Positions 36,061-47,852 of a stretch of 64,000 nt of DNA are shown one piece after another. Under the pieces are notes generated by a model that was not told the DNA's origin, ran no database searches, and saw only the letters and a list, made by a program, of their open reading frames with translations. Each line of letters opens with the position of its first letter. Positions within the stretch are counted from its first letter, which is position 1. Location: assembly GCA_963969345.1 (NCBI GenBank), contig OZ017768.1, positions 2,566,718 to 2,630,717 on the forward strand, in the 5' to 3' direction. Made by a program: the position numbers and the translations under genes. Origin of the DNA: Turbatrix aceti. Lineage: Eukaryota; Nematoda; Chromadorea; Rhabditida; Panagrolaimidae.

Positions 36061-39000
36061 CCGTACACCAGTACTGCGCCGTCGTCGACTCCTGCAAGCC
36101 AATCAACTCCATCTGAAACACCGTACACCAGTACTGCGCCGTCGTCGACTCCTGCAAGCCAATCAACTCCATCTGAAACACCGTACACCAGTACTGCGCC
36201 GTCGTCGACGTCTGCAAGCCAATCAACTCCATCTGAAACACCGTACACCAGTACTGCGCCGTCATCGACTTCTGCGAGCCGATCAACTCAAACTGAAACC
36301 CCGTACACCAGTACTGCGAAGTCATCGACTCCTGCAAGCCAATCAACTCAAACTGAAACCCCGTACACCAGTACTGCGCCGTCTTCGACCTCCTGCAAGC
36401 CAATCAACTCAAACTGAAACCCCGTACACCAGTACTGCGCCGTCTTCGACCTCTGCAAGCAAATCAACCCCATCCGAAACACCGTACACTAGTACTGCGC
36501 CGTCGTCGACTTCTGCGAGCCGATCAACTCAAACTGAAACCCCGTACACCAGTACTGCGCCGTCATCGACTCCTGCAAGCCAATCAACTCAAACTGAAAC
36601 CCCGTACACCAGTACTGCGCCGTCTTCGACTCCTGCAAGCCAATCAACTCAAACTGAAACCCCGTACACCAGTACTGCGAAGTCATCGACTCCTGCAAGC
36701 CAATCAACTCAAACTGAAACCCCGTACACCAGTACTGCGAAGTCATCGACTCCTGCAAGCCAATCAACTCAAACTGAAACCCCGTACACCAGTACTGCGC
36801 CGTCGTCGACCCCGGCAAGCAAATCAACCCCATCCGAAACACCGTACACCAGTACTGCGCCGTCATCGACTCCTGCGAGCCGATCAACTCAAACTGAAAC
36901 CCCGTACACCAGTACTGCGCCGTCTTCGACCCCGGCAAGCAAATCAACCCCATCCGAAACACCGTACACTAGTACTGCGCCGTCGTCGACCCCGGCAAGC
37001 AAATCAACCCCATCCGAAACACCGTACACTAGTACTGCGCCGTCGTCGACCCCTGCAAGCAAATCAACCCCATCCGAAACACCGTACACCAGTACTGCGC
37101 CGTCATCGACTCCTGCGAGCCGATCAACTCAAACTGAAACCCCGTACACCAGTACTGCGCCGTCTTCGACCCCGGCAAGCAAATCAACCCCATCCGAAAC
37201 ACCGTACACCAGTACTGCGCCGTCATCGACTCCTGCAAGCCGATCAACTCAAACTGAAACCCCGTACACCAGTACTGCGAAGTCATCGACTCCTGCAAGC
37301 CAATCAACTCAAACTGAAACCCCGTACACCAGTACTGCGCCGTCATCGACTCCTGCAAGCCAATCAACTCAAACTGAAACCCCGTACACCAGTACTGCGC
37401 CGTCTTCGACCCCGGCAAGCAAATCAACCCCATCCGAAACACCGTACACCAGTACTGCGCCGTCATCGACTCCAGCGAGCCGATCAACTCAAACTGAAAC
37501 CCCGTACACCAGTACTGCGAAGTCATCGACTCCTGCAAGCCAATCAACTCAAACTGAAACCCCGTACACCAGTACTGCGCCGTCTTCGACCCCGGCAAGC
37601 AAATCAACCCCATCCGAAACACCGTACACTAGTACTGCGCCGTCGTCGACCTCTGCAAGCAAATCAACCCCATCCGAAACACCGTACACTAGTACTGCGC
37701 CGTCATCGACTCCTGCAAGCCAATCAACTCAAACTGAAACCCCGTACACCAGTACTGCGCCGTCTTCGACTCCTGCAAGCCAATCAACTCAAACTGAAAC
37801 CCCGTACACCAGTACTGCGCCGTCATCGACTCCTGCAAGCCGATCAACTCAAACTGAAACCCCGTACACCAGTACTGCGAAGTCATCGACTCCTGCAAGC
37901 CAATCAACTCAAACTGAAACCCCGTACACCAGTACTGCGAAGTCATCGACTCCTGCAAGCCAATCAACTCAAACTGAAACCCCGTACACCAGTACTGCGC
38001 CGTCTTCGACTCCTGCAAGCCAATCAACTCAAACTGAAACCCCGTACACCAGTACTGCGAAGTCATCGACTCCTGCAAGCCAATCAACTCAAACTGAAAC
38101 CCCGTACACCAGTACTGCGCCGTCTTCGACTCCTGCAAGCCGATCAACTCAAACTGAAACCCCGTACACCAGTACTGCGCCGTCTTCGACTCCTGCAAGC
38201 CGATCAACTCAAACTGAAACCCCGTACACCAGTACTGCGAAGTCATCGACTCCTGCAAGCCAATCAACTCAAACTGAAACCCCGTACACCAGTACTGCGC
38301 CGTCTTCGACCCCGGCAAGCCGATCAACTCAAACTGAAACCCCGTACACCAGTACTGCGAAGTCATCGACTCCTGCAAGCCAATCAACTCAAACTGAAAC
38401 CCCGTACACCAGTACTGCGCCGTCTTCGACTCCTGCAAGCCAATCAACTCAAACTGAAACCCCGTACACCAGTACTGCGAAGTCATCGACTCCTGCAAGC
38501 CGATCAACTCAAACTGAAACCCCGTACACCAGTACTGCGCCGTCTTCGACTCCTGCAAGCCAATCAACTCAAACTGAAACCCCGTACACCAGTACTGCGC
38601 CGTCGTCGACCTCTGCAAGCAAATCAACCCCATCCGAAACACCGTACACCAGTACTGCGCCGTCGTCGACTCCTGCGAGCCAATCAACTCAAACTGAAAC
38701 CCCGTACACCAGTACTGCGCCGTCTTCGACCTCTGCAAGCAAATCAACCCCATCCGAAACACCGTACACCAGTACTGCGCCGTCGTCGACTCCTGCGAGC
38801 CAATCAACTCAAACTGAAACCCCGTACACCAGTACTGCGCCGTCATCGACTCCTGCAAGCCAATCAACTCAAACTGAAACCCCGTACACCAGTACTGCGC
38901 CGTCGTCGACCCCTGCAAGCAAATCAACCCCATCCGAAACACCGTACACCAGTACTGCGCCGTCATCGACTCCTGCGAGCCGATCAACTCAAACTGAAAC

Positions 39001-40442
39001 CCCGTACACCAGTACTGCGCCGTCTTCGACTCCTGCAAGCCAATCAACTCAAACTGAAACCCCGTACACCAGTACTGCGCCGTCGTCGACCTCCTGCAAG
39101 CAAATCAACCCCATCCGAAACACCGTACACCAGTACTGCGCCGTCATCGACTCCTGCGAGCCAATCAACTCAAACTGAAACCCCGTACACCAGTACTGCG
39201 CCGTCGTCGACCTCTGCAAGCAAATCAACCCCATCCGAAACACCGTACACCAGTACTGCGCCGTCATCGACTCCTGCGAGCCGATCAACTCAAACTGAAA
39301 CCCCGTACACCAGTACTGCGCCGTCGTCGACCTCTGCAAGCAAATCAACCCCATCCGAAACACCGTACACCAGTACTGCGCCGTCGTCGACTCCTGCGAG
39401 CCAATCAACTCAAACTGAAACCCCGTACACCAGTACTGCGCCGTCTTCGACCCCGGCAAGCAAATCAACCCCATCCGAAACACCGTACACCAGTACTGCG
39501 CCGTCGTCGACTCCTGCAAGCCAATCAACTCAAACTGAAACCCCGTACACCAGTACTGCGCCGTCTTCGACCCCGGCAAGCAAATCAACCCCATCCGAAA
39601 CACCGTACACCAGTACTGCGCCGTCATCGACCCCGGCAAGCCAATCAACCCCATCCGAAACCCCGTACACCAGTACTGCGCCGTCGTCGACCTCTGCAAG
39701 CAAATCAACCCCATCCGAAACACCGTACACCAGTACTGCGCCGTCGTCGACTCCTGCGAGCCAATCAACTCAAACTGAAACCCCGTACACCAGTACTGCG
39801 CCGTCTTCGACCCCTGCAAGCCAATCAACTCAAACTGAAACCCCGTACACCAGTACTGCGAAGTCATCGACTCCTGCAAGCCAATCAACTCAAACTGAAA
39901 CCCCGTACACCAGTACTGCGCCGTCTTCGACCCCGGCAAGCAAATCAACCCCATCCGAAACACCGTACACTAGTACTGCGCCGTCGTCGACCTCTGCAAG
40001 CAAATCAACCCCATCCGAAACACCGTACACTAGTACTGCGCCGTCATCGACTTCTGCGAGCCGATCAACTCAAACTGAAACCCCGTACACCAGTACTGCG
40101 CCGTCTTCGACTCCTGCAAGCCAATCAACTCAAACTGAAACCCCGTACACCAGTACTGCGCCGTCGTCGACCTCTGCAAGCAAATCAACCCCATCCGAAA
40201 CACCGTACACCAGTACTGCGCCGTCGTCGACTCCTGCGAGCCGATCAACTCAAACTGAAACCCCGTACACCAGTACTGCGCCGTCGTCGACTCCTGCGAG
40301 CCGATCAACTCAAACTGAAACCCCGTACACCAGTACTGCGCCGTCGTCGACTCCTGCGAGCCAATCAACTCAAACTGAAACCCCGTACACCAGTACTGCG
40401 CCGTCGTCGACCCCTGCAAGCAAATCAACCCCATCCGAAACA
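36061..40442 (+). repeat. 60-bp tandem array, TQTETPYTSTAP type, ~73 units
   Basis: The same 60-bp period continues with a different consensus encoding ETPYTSTAPSSTPASQSTQT, with variants APSST/AKSST and ASQ/ASR/ASK. Copy 2 of the gene has no such array. Two units are 61 bp, creating the frameshifts. Confidence 0.93.
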
Positions 40443-41283
40443 CCGTACAGCATCCCTGCCTCACCGTCTTCACCGGCGAGCCAGTCACCTGCATCCGAAA
40501 CACCTTACAGCATTCCTGCCTCGCCGTCTACACCTGCGAGCCAGTCACCTGCATCCGAAACACCTTACAGCATTCCTGCATCGCCGTCTACACCTGCGAG
40601 CCAGTCACCTGCATCCGAAACACCTTACAGCATTCCTGCATCGCCGTCTACACCTGCGAGCCAGTCACCTGCATCCGAAACACCTTACAGCATCCCTGCT
40701 TCGCTGTCAACAATAATGCCCATAACTTCAGAGCCTCCTGAAACTACTGTAACGCCGACGACAACGAAAAAAGTGATTCCCGTTTGCCGTTCAGACACGT
40801 ATCAACATGAGATAGGTACAAACTTTACGAAATGCTATAAGCTTCAGAAAGTGTCTGATGATGTCGCCTTTAAAACTTTTCAAAATTATTGTAAAAAAAT
40901 TAATCTGACATTGAATATTATAAACTCGACAAATGAAATAAAAGAACTCGGTATGTTTGAAACTTTGTCATTTTTATTTTTTAAATTAAAAAGTTTTAGT
41001 GAAGATCATCCCGAAAAAGCTGGGTGGTAAACTGGGAACGAAGTTTCCCTGGCGTCCATGGTACTTGATTGGTGCCTACCTTCCTCCGGGCAATATTTGG
41101 CCGAATTTTGTAAATATCGACGGAACTCCACTTAATTTTAATCCCGATGTCTTAAATAGCGAATGGGACGGAAACTTAATGGTCATTCGTAGCGACGGCT
41201 TAACAGACGACGCAACACCTTCGCAATCAAATTACGGTTATACAATTTGTTCGTACACCTTATTCCAACCTGATCCAGATTAA

Positions 41284-42118
41284 AAAACAAGTTATCGTAG
41301 CCAAACGCTTTAGTAATTTTAACGAGTTTTTTTAATTTCGCAATTGATCCGTTTAAACTTGATGAACATTGTATCCTTGAAATTGTGTGCATTTACTTTG
41401 TTTTTGACAATGTATCCAAGAAGGAAATAAATCGTCAGCGTTATTCATTGTTTTGTGTTGGATACAGGGAATTAGAAATAGGGGAATTATCCCATGGGAT
41501 TCCCATGGGAGTCCCCGGGGGTATCTTTTGGTACGTTTAAAAAAGTACATGTTCATACAAAAAAGATATGTTATTTTAGGCGAGATCGCGCATTTTCAAA
41601 ATTTCGTGGGGAATTATCCCGTGATAGATCGGAATCCCGGGATATTTCCCATGGGGCTCCCATGGGAATCCCCTCTTCGCCACCCTGCCAGTGGGTAAAC
41701 CATGAACAGTTTGCTCTTTTTTACAGAAATGGTTGCTGTATTTGAATCGATTATCCACATTTGTACGTATATTTTGATGTCACAAGTGAAGAAAAATACG
41801 ATCGCCCATTGACGCGATCGTATTTTTTTTTAACGATGTTTTTTTATCAACCCTGACAAACCTACCCATTGACGTCTACACGTAGCTACGTGGAGCAAGT
41901 CACATCAACATTGCTGAAAAAAACACGAACACGAACATATAGCAATTGAAAACAGAGAAAAATCATAGTTTTCAAGGATGATAACAGCAGATTACAGATA
42001 ACCCTTATAAAAATGCGCACGCGCTGTAGTTCGGAACGGGAAAGTAAAAATTGACGTTGCGAGGACTCTCGAAACGCGTTTATTCAGCGAAGGCGCCTTT
42101 TTTATACCGTTTTCGTTT
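41284..42118. other. 3' flank of giant gene copy 1 and palindromic sequence
   Basis: 41284-41440 matches the 3' flank of copy 2 and ends with GGAAATAAATCGTCAGCG, where homology stops; it contains an AATAAA-type signal. 41480-41690 carries repeated CCCATGGG palindromes and a loose inverted repeat. A clean hairpin with a 14-bp stem (AAAAATACGATCGC/GCGATCGTATTTTT) lies at about 41792-41832. Near 42000 there is a copy of the CCCTTATAAAAATGCGCACGCG motif found in the 26-kb element. No gene. Confidence 0.5.
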
Positions 42119-43540
42119 GAATTAAGCCCAAGGGTATCAACCGGGCCGGACCGGCCCGGAAAGCCCGCGGCCCGGTTTAAAAAAAAATGAAAATTTTAGA
42201 ACAAAATTTATTCAAAACAGTAAAAAATGAACCAAAAACTTGCTGATTTTGAGTAATCCTCCCCCATTATGAATAACAACGGGTATTTTTACCTTTTCAA
42301 CTCATATTTTTTAACAAATTGAAAAAATTTTAGTAAATTTTTGCTTCAATTTTACCCTTTGGTAAAAAGACGGGTAATCTCGAGCGGGCCGGGCCGGGTC
42401 GGGCCAACAAAAATTCGGCCCGTTGACACCCTTGCACTACGCGAAAAAATCCCGACACGAAGCGCGTGCGCATTTTTGAAAGTGATGTCTATTTGGCGTC
42501 ATTTTTCGGGTATTCATAATTTTTTCTTAGTTTTGCCATTCACCACTCTTAACAAGCAAAGTCCGACAATTCAAATGCATTTTTGACCTAATTGATAACT
42601 CATCAGAGCGCTGCGCTACAACGCAGAGAAAATGCTATTGCATGAAAAAACCGTTGTGCCTTTCTCAAAACTGGGAAAGTTATTCCGTATTTTGGCATTC
42701 TACGCACCTTCTACACACTCATTGATTAAGTTTGAGCCCATGGTGGTGATACTTGTATCGATCACTTTGGTGATATAACGGTTTACAATTTGCCCCTTTT
42801 GACGTGTGTCGTCGGGACCACCGGAGTACAGCGATAATGCCCCAAATGCATTTTATTGTACTCATTTGGCCCCGCGGGGCTCAAATAACAAAAAAAACTA
42901 GCCATATATCACTAATCAATGATGCCTAAAGGCAAGGATACCCTATGGTAGAACAAGGAACACTCTGCGCGCACGCGTGCATAGTGTTACCCTAGGTTTT
43001 TATGAAGCAAAAGGAGTACGTCGACGAGAACTTCAATATCACTATTGCCACATACTTTTTTTTGTTTTTTGAGCCCCGCGGGGCCAAATGAGTACAATAA
43101 AATGCATTTGGGGCATTATCGCTGTACTCCGGTGGTCCCGACGACACACGTCAAAAGGGGCAAATTGTAAACCGTTATATCACCAAAGTGATCGATACAA
43201 GTATCACCACCATGGGCTCAAACTTAATCAATGAGTGTGTAGAAGGTGCGTAGAATGCCAAAATACGGAATAACTTTCCCAGTTTTGAGAAAGGCACAAC
43301 GGTTTTTTCATGCAATAGCATTTTCTCTGCGTTGTAGCGCAGCGCTCTGATGAGTTATCAATTAGGTCAAAAATGCATTTGAATTGTCGGACTTTGCTTG
43401 TTGAGAGTGGTGAATGGCAAAACTAAGAAAAAATTATGAATACCCGAAAAATGACGCCAAATAGACATCACTTTCAAAAAAACGCGCAAAAATGCGCACG
43501 CGCTTCGTGTCGGGATTTTTTCGCGTAGTGCCCTTGCTTA
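42119..43540. mobile_element. Two nested inverted-repeat elements
   Basis: Outer element: its ends are TTAAGCCCAAGGGTATCAACCGG at the left and GTTGACACCCTTG at about 42422-42434. The right end is interrupted and resumes as CTTAAGCC after 43536. It contains very GC-rich CGGGCCGG blocks. Inner element: 42436-43530, beginning ACTACGCGAAAAAATCCCGAC and ending with its reverse complement. Its arms are about 460 bp (to ~42896 and from ~43058) around a ~160-bp core. CCCTTGC flanks the inner element on both sides (42429-42435 and 43531-43537), consistent with a target-site duplication. No transposase frame; both would be non-autonomous. Confidence 0.72.
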
Positions 43541-43624
43541 AGCCAATCATAATTTTACCGATGGAAACATATTATTTTTTGTGTTTATCTTTTAACACTA
43601 CATAATGACCGACGGTTTGCTAAA

Positions 43625-46600
43625 TATATAAGACGAGGACAATAAAAATTTTTTTTGTCATGCTTATTTTTCCCCATTTTTTGAAAGCAAATTTGTGACA
43701 TCATCATTTTCATGTTTTTGCGTTTTTATTGTAGAAAGCGTCTGAGCTAAAACAAAAGAAGCTAAAATTACGATTTATTGGATTCTCTGAAAACGCCAAG
43801 TTGAAATTCACGTTCAGAACCATTTTTTTGCATTTTTGTCAAAATCGAGTAGTTTACTTCTACTTTGAGTTGAACAGAAGCACTATTCATAATTTATGTC
43901 ATTTCTTGTTGCACATGTTGGCGAATAAAGATTTTCGTATTTATTATCAACAAATTGCAAACAAATCAAAACAAAACAAAGATGTGCACCCAAAATAGAG
44001 GGAGACGCTATCCACTACGAAGTGAGTAGCTTCTGCGCGCAAAAGAAAGGGAGACGCTTTCCACTACGAAGTGAGTAGCTTCTGCGCGCATAAAAGAGAG
44101 GGAGACGCTATCCACTACGAAGTGAGTAGCTTCTGCGCGCATAAAAGAGAGAAAAGAGAAAGCGCGCAGATGGGTGGTTCTTCGTTGATAGATTCTGATG
44201 GATTCTGGTCGTCGCTGTGCCGCGATGAATTTTCCGGTGGCATTTCATAGACACTGCAAAAGCATCTTCGTAAAACCACAATTCAGAAATGGTGCGCTCA
44301 AAACAATTCTTACCGTGAGTGATAATGGGTCACCTGTGCAAGCATCAGCTGGTATCACTGCTTATGGCACTGACCGTGGAAATCATTGAGGTGATGAGAA
44401 CAGAGAAACGGCAACGGAAATCGATGCAAAAACGTTGACAATCGATTGAGGAACGATCGCGTTCCGTTTTTTGAACGTCAGAACAACACGTTCAAACAGC
44501 GCGCACAGCGTATCGCTCAGTTCGCGCAAACTGTGAAAAAAAGTGGCCACTCGGCTGAGGAAAATTTTTGCCTGCGCGCGCACTCCTGTTTTTCTTGAAA
44601 GTGCACCCCAGATAATCGCAAAACAAAAATATTAAGATGCAAGTGTTTGTTTAGATTGATATTGTCATCGATTAAGCACATTCTTGCGAACATTTTGATG
44701 CCATTTTTGAAAAAAAATATTTATTGTGAGTCTCGCTGCATATTTCCAAAAACAGACATTTTTAAAAACGTTTGTGATAATTTCACAAAAAGTGTTCTGT
44801 ACAGAGTTCTGAAATTTTTATGACAGTTGCATACGGTGTTGAAGAAGATATCCTGAAAATTTGGTGCAATTTCGCCTTGAAATATTAAAGTTAGCTGCTG
44901 ATAACTGTTTTTCCTTGTAAAATTGCGCGCAAGCACACCCCTCTGTTCCTACTCATTGTACTCCAAAAACATTTTTTTGGTTACAAAAATGTTCGACCCC
45001 TTCACTATTGGAATATTAAAGCAATCGGAACTTCAATACACAATTCGGGGGAGTGTCGTCGTCGAGTCGAGGAAGCACGGCGACGCGCACGAAGTTGCGG
45101 CAACAAGAAACGGGTGCCGCCGCCGATTGACCCTTCAATGAGTTGTTTGACCAGAAACAGAACAACTTCTTTGCCTTGCACATGATAGTCGTTCACTGCA
45201 CACGATAGTTGTACTCAGGTACATCCCTGAAGGGTCAATCGGCGGCGGCACCCGTTTCTTGTTGCCGCAACTTCGTGCGCGTCGCCGTGCTTCCTCGACT
45301 CGACGACGACACTCGCCCGAATTGTGTATTGAAGTTCCGATTGCTTTAATATTCCAATAGTGAAGGGGTCGAACATTTTTCCAACCAAAAAAATGTTTTT
45401 AGAGTACCCTGAGTAGGAACAGAGGGGTGTGCTTGCGCGCACCTTTATAAGGAAAAACAGTTATCAGCAGCTAACTTTAAAATTCCAAGGCGAAATTGCA
45501 CCAAATTTTCAGGATACCTTCTTCAACACCGTATGCATCTGTCATAAAAATTTCAGAACTCTGTACAGAACACTTTTTGTGAAATTATCACAAACGTTTT
45601 TAAAAATGTCTGTTTTTGGAAATATGCAGCGAGACTCACAATAAATATTTTTTTTCAAAAATGGCATCAAAATGTTCGCAAGAATGTGCTTAATCGATGA
45701 CAATATCAATCTAAACAAACACTTGCATCTTAATATTTTTGTTTTGCGATTATCTGGGGTGCACTTTCAAGAAAAACAAGGGTGCGCGCGCAGGCAAAAA
45801 TTTTCCTCAGCCGAGTGGCCACTTTTTTTCACAGTTTGCGCGAACTAAAAATAGGCCTACCGATACGCTGTGAGCGCGTGCGCACATTTTCTTTAACAGA
45901 TCGCGAACGTTCCTCACTTTGCTATTTGTGAACAATGGATTGTCAACGTTTTTGCATCGATTTCCGTTGCCGTTTCTCTGTTCTCATCACCTCAATGATT
46001 TTCACGGTCAGTGCCATAAGCAGTGATACCAGCTGATGCTTGCACAGGTGACCCATTATCACTCACGGTAAGAATTGTTTTGAGCGCACCATTTCTAAAT
46101 TGTGGTTTTACGAAGATGCTTTTGCAGTGTCTATGAAATGCCACCGGAAAATTCATCGCGGCACAGCGACGACCAGAATCCATCAGAATCTATCAACGAA
46201 GAACCACCCATCTGCGCGCTTTTTCTTTTCTCTCTTTTATGCGCGCAGAAGCTACCCACTTCGTAGTGGATAGCGTCTCCCTTTCTTTTGCGCGCAGAAG
46301 CTACCCACTTCGTAGTGGATAGCGTCTCCCTTTCTTTTGCGCGCAGAAGCTACTCACTTCGTAGTGGATAGCGTGCACATCTTTGTTTTGTTTTTGTGAA
46401 AAATACGTTTGACCGATACTTATATAGAAATAAATTGTAAAAAAAGCAAGAGATACTCAGCATGGCAACACATTCATAAAAATCACTACACTTACTTCCA
46501 ATTCAAAAACGTTGTTCTATTTTATTGCAAAATCACTAAGTTTACATCTGCAAAATCGACTGATATCAAAAACTGCGATTGTGCATCTTTTTGCGTCCAA

Positions 46601-46781
46601 GACAACTGTTGAGACGTCATTTTGTAAAAATGATGAAAAATGAAAAAACATGGGGTGTTTTATTTCCTATTTGAAGAAATTTAGTTTTTACAGTCAGTTT
46701 ACTTCTTCAAGAAGTGAATTCTAAAAAAAAGGCAAAAAAATAGCATGACAAAAAAAATTTTTATTGTCCTCGTCTTATATA
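43625..46781. mobile_element. Foldback element with >1.1-kb inverted arms
   Basis: The ends TATATAAGACGAGGACAATA and its reverse complement lie at 43625 and 46781. The inner arms 43981-45137 and 45228-46384 are near-identical reverse complements around a 90-bp loop. Three tandem copies of a ~50-bp unit (GGGAGACGCTATCCACTACG, then AAGTGAGTAGCTTCTGCGCGC) sit at 43999-44150, with three inverted copies at 46238-46375. Such terminal tandem repeats are a feature of foldback transposons. Small frames inside (for example a 63-codon frame present in both arms) do not resemble transposases. About 350 bp just inside each outer end is poorly matched between arms. Confidence 0.78.
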
Positions 46782-47327
46782 TATAGTCGTTTTTTTTGGC
46801 CAGCCATCATACTTTAAAATACAAGAATACATAATATGGAAGCCCCTTCGAGGCCTCTTAAAATTTGTTTTACGCTTTAAAATAAGTAACGACGTTGCTT
46901 TTTAACAACACGCATCTTTCGTAATTGCCTAACTTCTCGCCTGCTGCAATCGCTTATTGGCTCGTTTCAATGCATAAAAAGCACATACATATATTCAGTG
47001 AAGAATACGTAACACTGGGGCTCCTGTGGGACCCAGGTAAAATAGTAATTTAACAAATATTATAAAATTATTTTTCACGAACTGCAATAAAAACACGGAC
47101 TTGTTTTGACATATTTCGCGATCACCCGATCGTCCCCTGCCACCGCCGTTGCGTCTCTCTCTACCGATGGCATGTGTGCCGTCCGTCCATCTTTACCCCC
47201 TCCCTGTCTGACCCGTCCGCTCACCATGGATTTCATTTTCTTCAAAAAAAAATTGAATTGTTTCAATCAGTTTTAAAAAAGTTGAAAATTTTTATTCATA
47301 CTCAGCAAAAGACGGCAACGCGATTGC
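46782..47327. other. Unassigned AT-rich sequence
   Basis: Nothing recognisable between the foldback element and the first GAGC element; no gene-like frame. Confidence 0.4.
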
Positions 47328-47852
47328 CCAGAGTTGTTCAATTCGACAATTTTCAGCGCTTGCTCTGCTTGCGCTCTTTGAGCAATTCAATTTTCCGTGC
47401 TCGCTCTGCTCATGCTCTTTGAGTACCTAAAATTTACGCGCTCGCTCCGCTCGCGCTCTTTTATTCTCAGATTCTCTGTTCTTGCTCTGCTCACGCTCGT
47501 GAGTTGAGCAGGAGCGAGCAATGAGCAAACATGGCTCACACATAAAAATATGAATTTTGAGTTACAAATTCAGTCCCTCACGAAAAGAAAGACCGTATAC
47601 TGCTTGGAGATACTCCCAACATCGTGTTTTTGATCGAAACTATCAGTATTTTAGTATTTGTAGCACTAAATTTATAGTGAGCAGTGCTCATTTTAAAAAT
47701 TTCTCGCACTCGCTCTGCTCGAGCTCTTTGAGCAATTCAACTTTTCGTGCTCGCTCTGCTCATGCTCATTGAGCACTCCAATTTTTCGCGCTCGCTCCGC
47801 TCGCGCTCATGAGCTGAGCAGGAGCAATTTGGTAAGCATCGAACAACTCTGC
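47328..47852 (-). mobile_element. GAGC-rich MITE-like element, copy 1
   Basis: The ends are CCAGAGTTGTTC and GAACAACTCTG, an approximately 12-14-bp terminal inverted repeat. Inside are clusters of short words such as GCTCGCTCTGCTC / GAGCAGAGCGAGC around a non-repetitive core that includes ACTAAATTTATAGTGAGCAGTGCTC. It is the reverse orientation of the copies at 49262-49802 and 63570 onward. No coding potential. Confidence 0.75.

Larger units (their letters stand above)
29191..41283 (+). pseudogene. Giant mucin-like repeat / CTLD protein, copy 1 (two frameshifts)
   Basis: Same architecture as the intact copy at 52775-61505: a signal peptide (MKKTQLRFILFSSTLCTLFI...), a short Asp/Thr and Cys-containing leader, a long array of 20-residue Ser/Thr/Pro/Ala repeats, then a CTLD split by an intron at 40951-40999 (phase 1). 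The array has about 109 units of SPSDAPYSSNAPSSTSASR type (to about 36060), about 73 units of TQTETPYTSTAPSSTPASQ type (to 40442), then about four SPASETPYSIPASPSTPASQ units. Two units are 61 bp instead of 60 (at about 36387-36393 and 39089-39095), each with the sequence GACCTCCTGC. The first shift ends the frame at 36417 after 2408 residues. The mucin frame then continues uninterrupted in the next frame to 39090 and in the third frame to the CTLD. Either a recent pseudogene truncated before the CTLD, or an assembly error in the array; everything else is intact. Called pseudogene provisionally. Confidence 0.7.

Noticed and set aside
29490..36403. Two minus-strand open frames of about 2250-2300 codons across array 1
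   Set aside because: Antisense shadows kept open by the 60-bp period; they begin and end within the array and have no unique sequence.
29345..39178. A 3277-codon plus-strand open frame rich in HRTAAMLRRRLLQADHLHP repeats
   Set aside because: It is the second frame of the mucin array. It has no signal peptide or unique domain, and its last part is simply the mucin frame after the first frameshift. The SSTP-rich frame with signal peptide and CTLD is the real one.
29518..40442. CRISPR-like regular repeat array
   Set aside because: The repeats are contiguous 60-bp coding units without spacers, in a eukaryotic gene.
44198..46183. 63-codon frame repeated in both arms of the foldback element
   Set aside because: It is duplicated only because the arms are inverted copies, and it shows no protein family resemblance.
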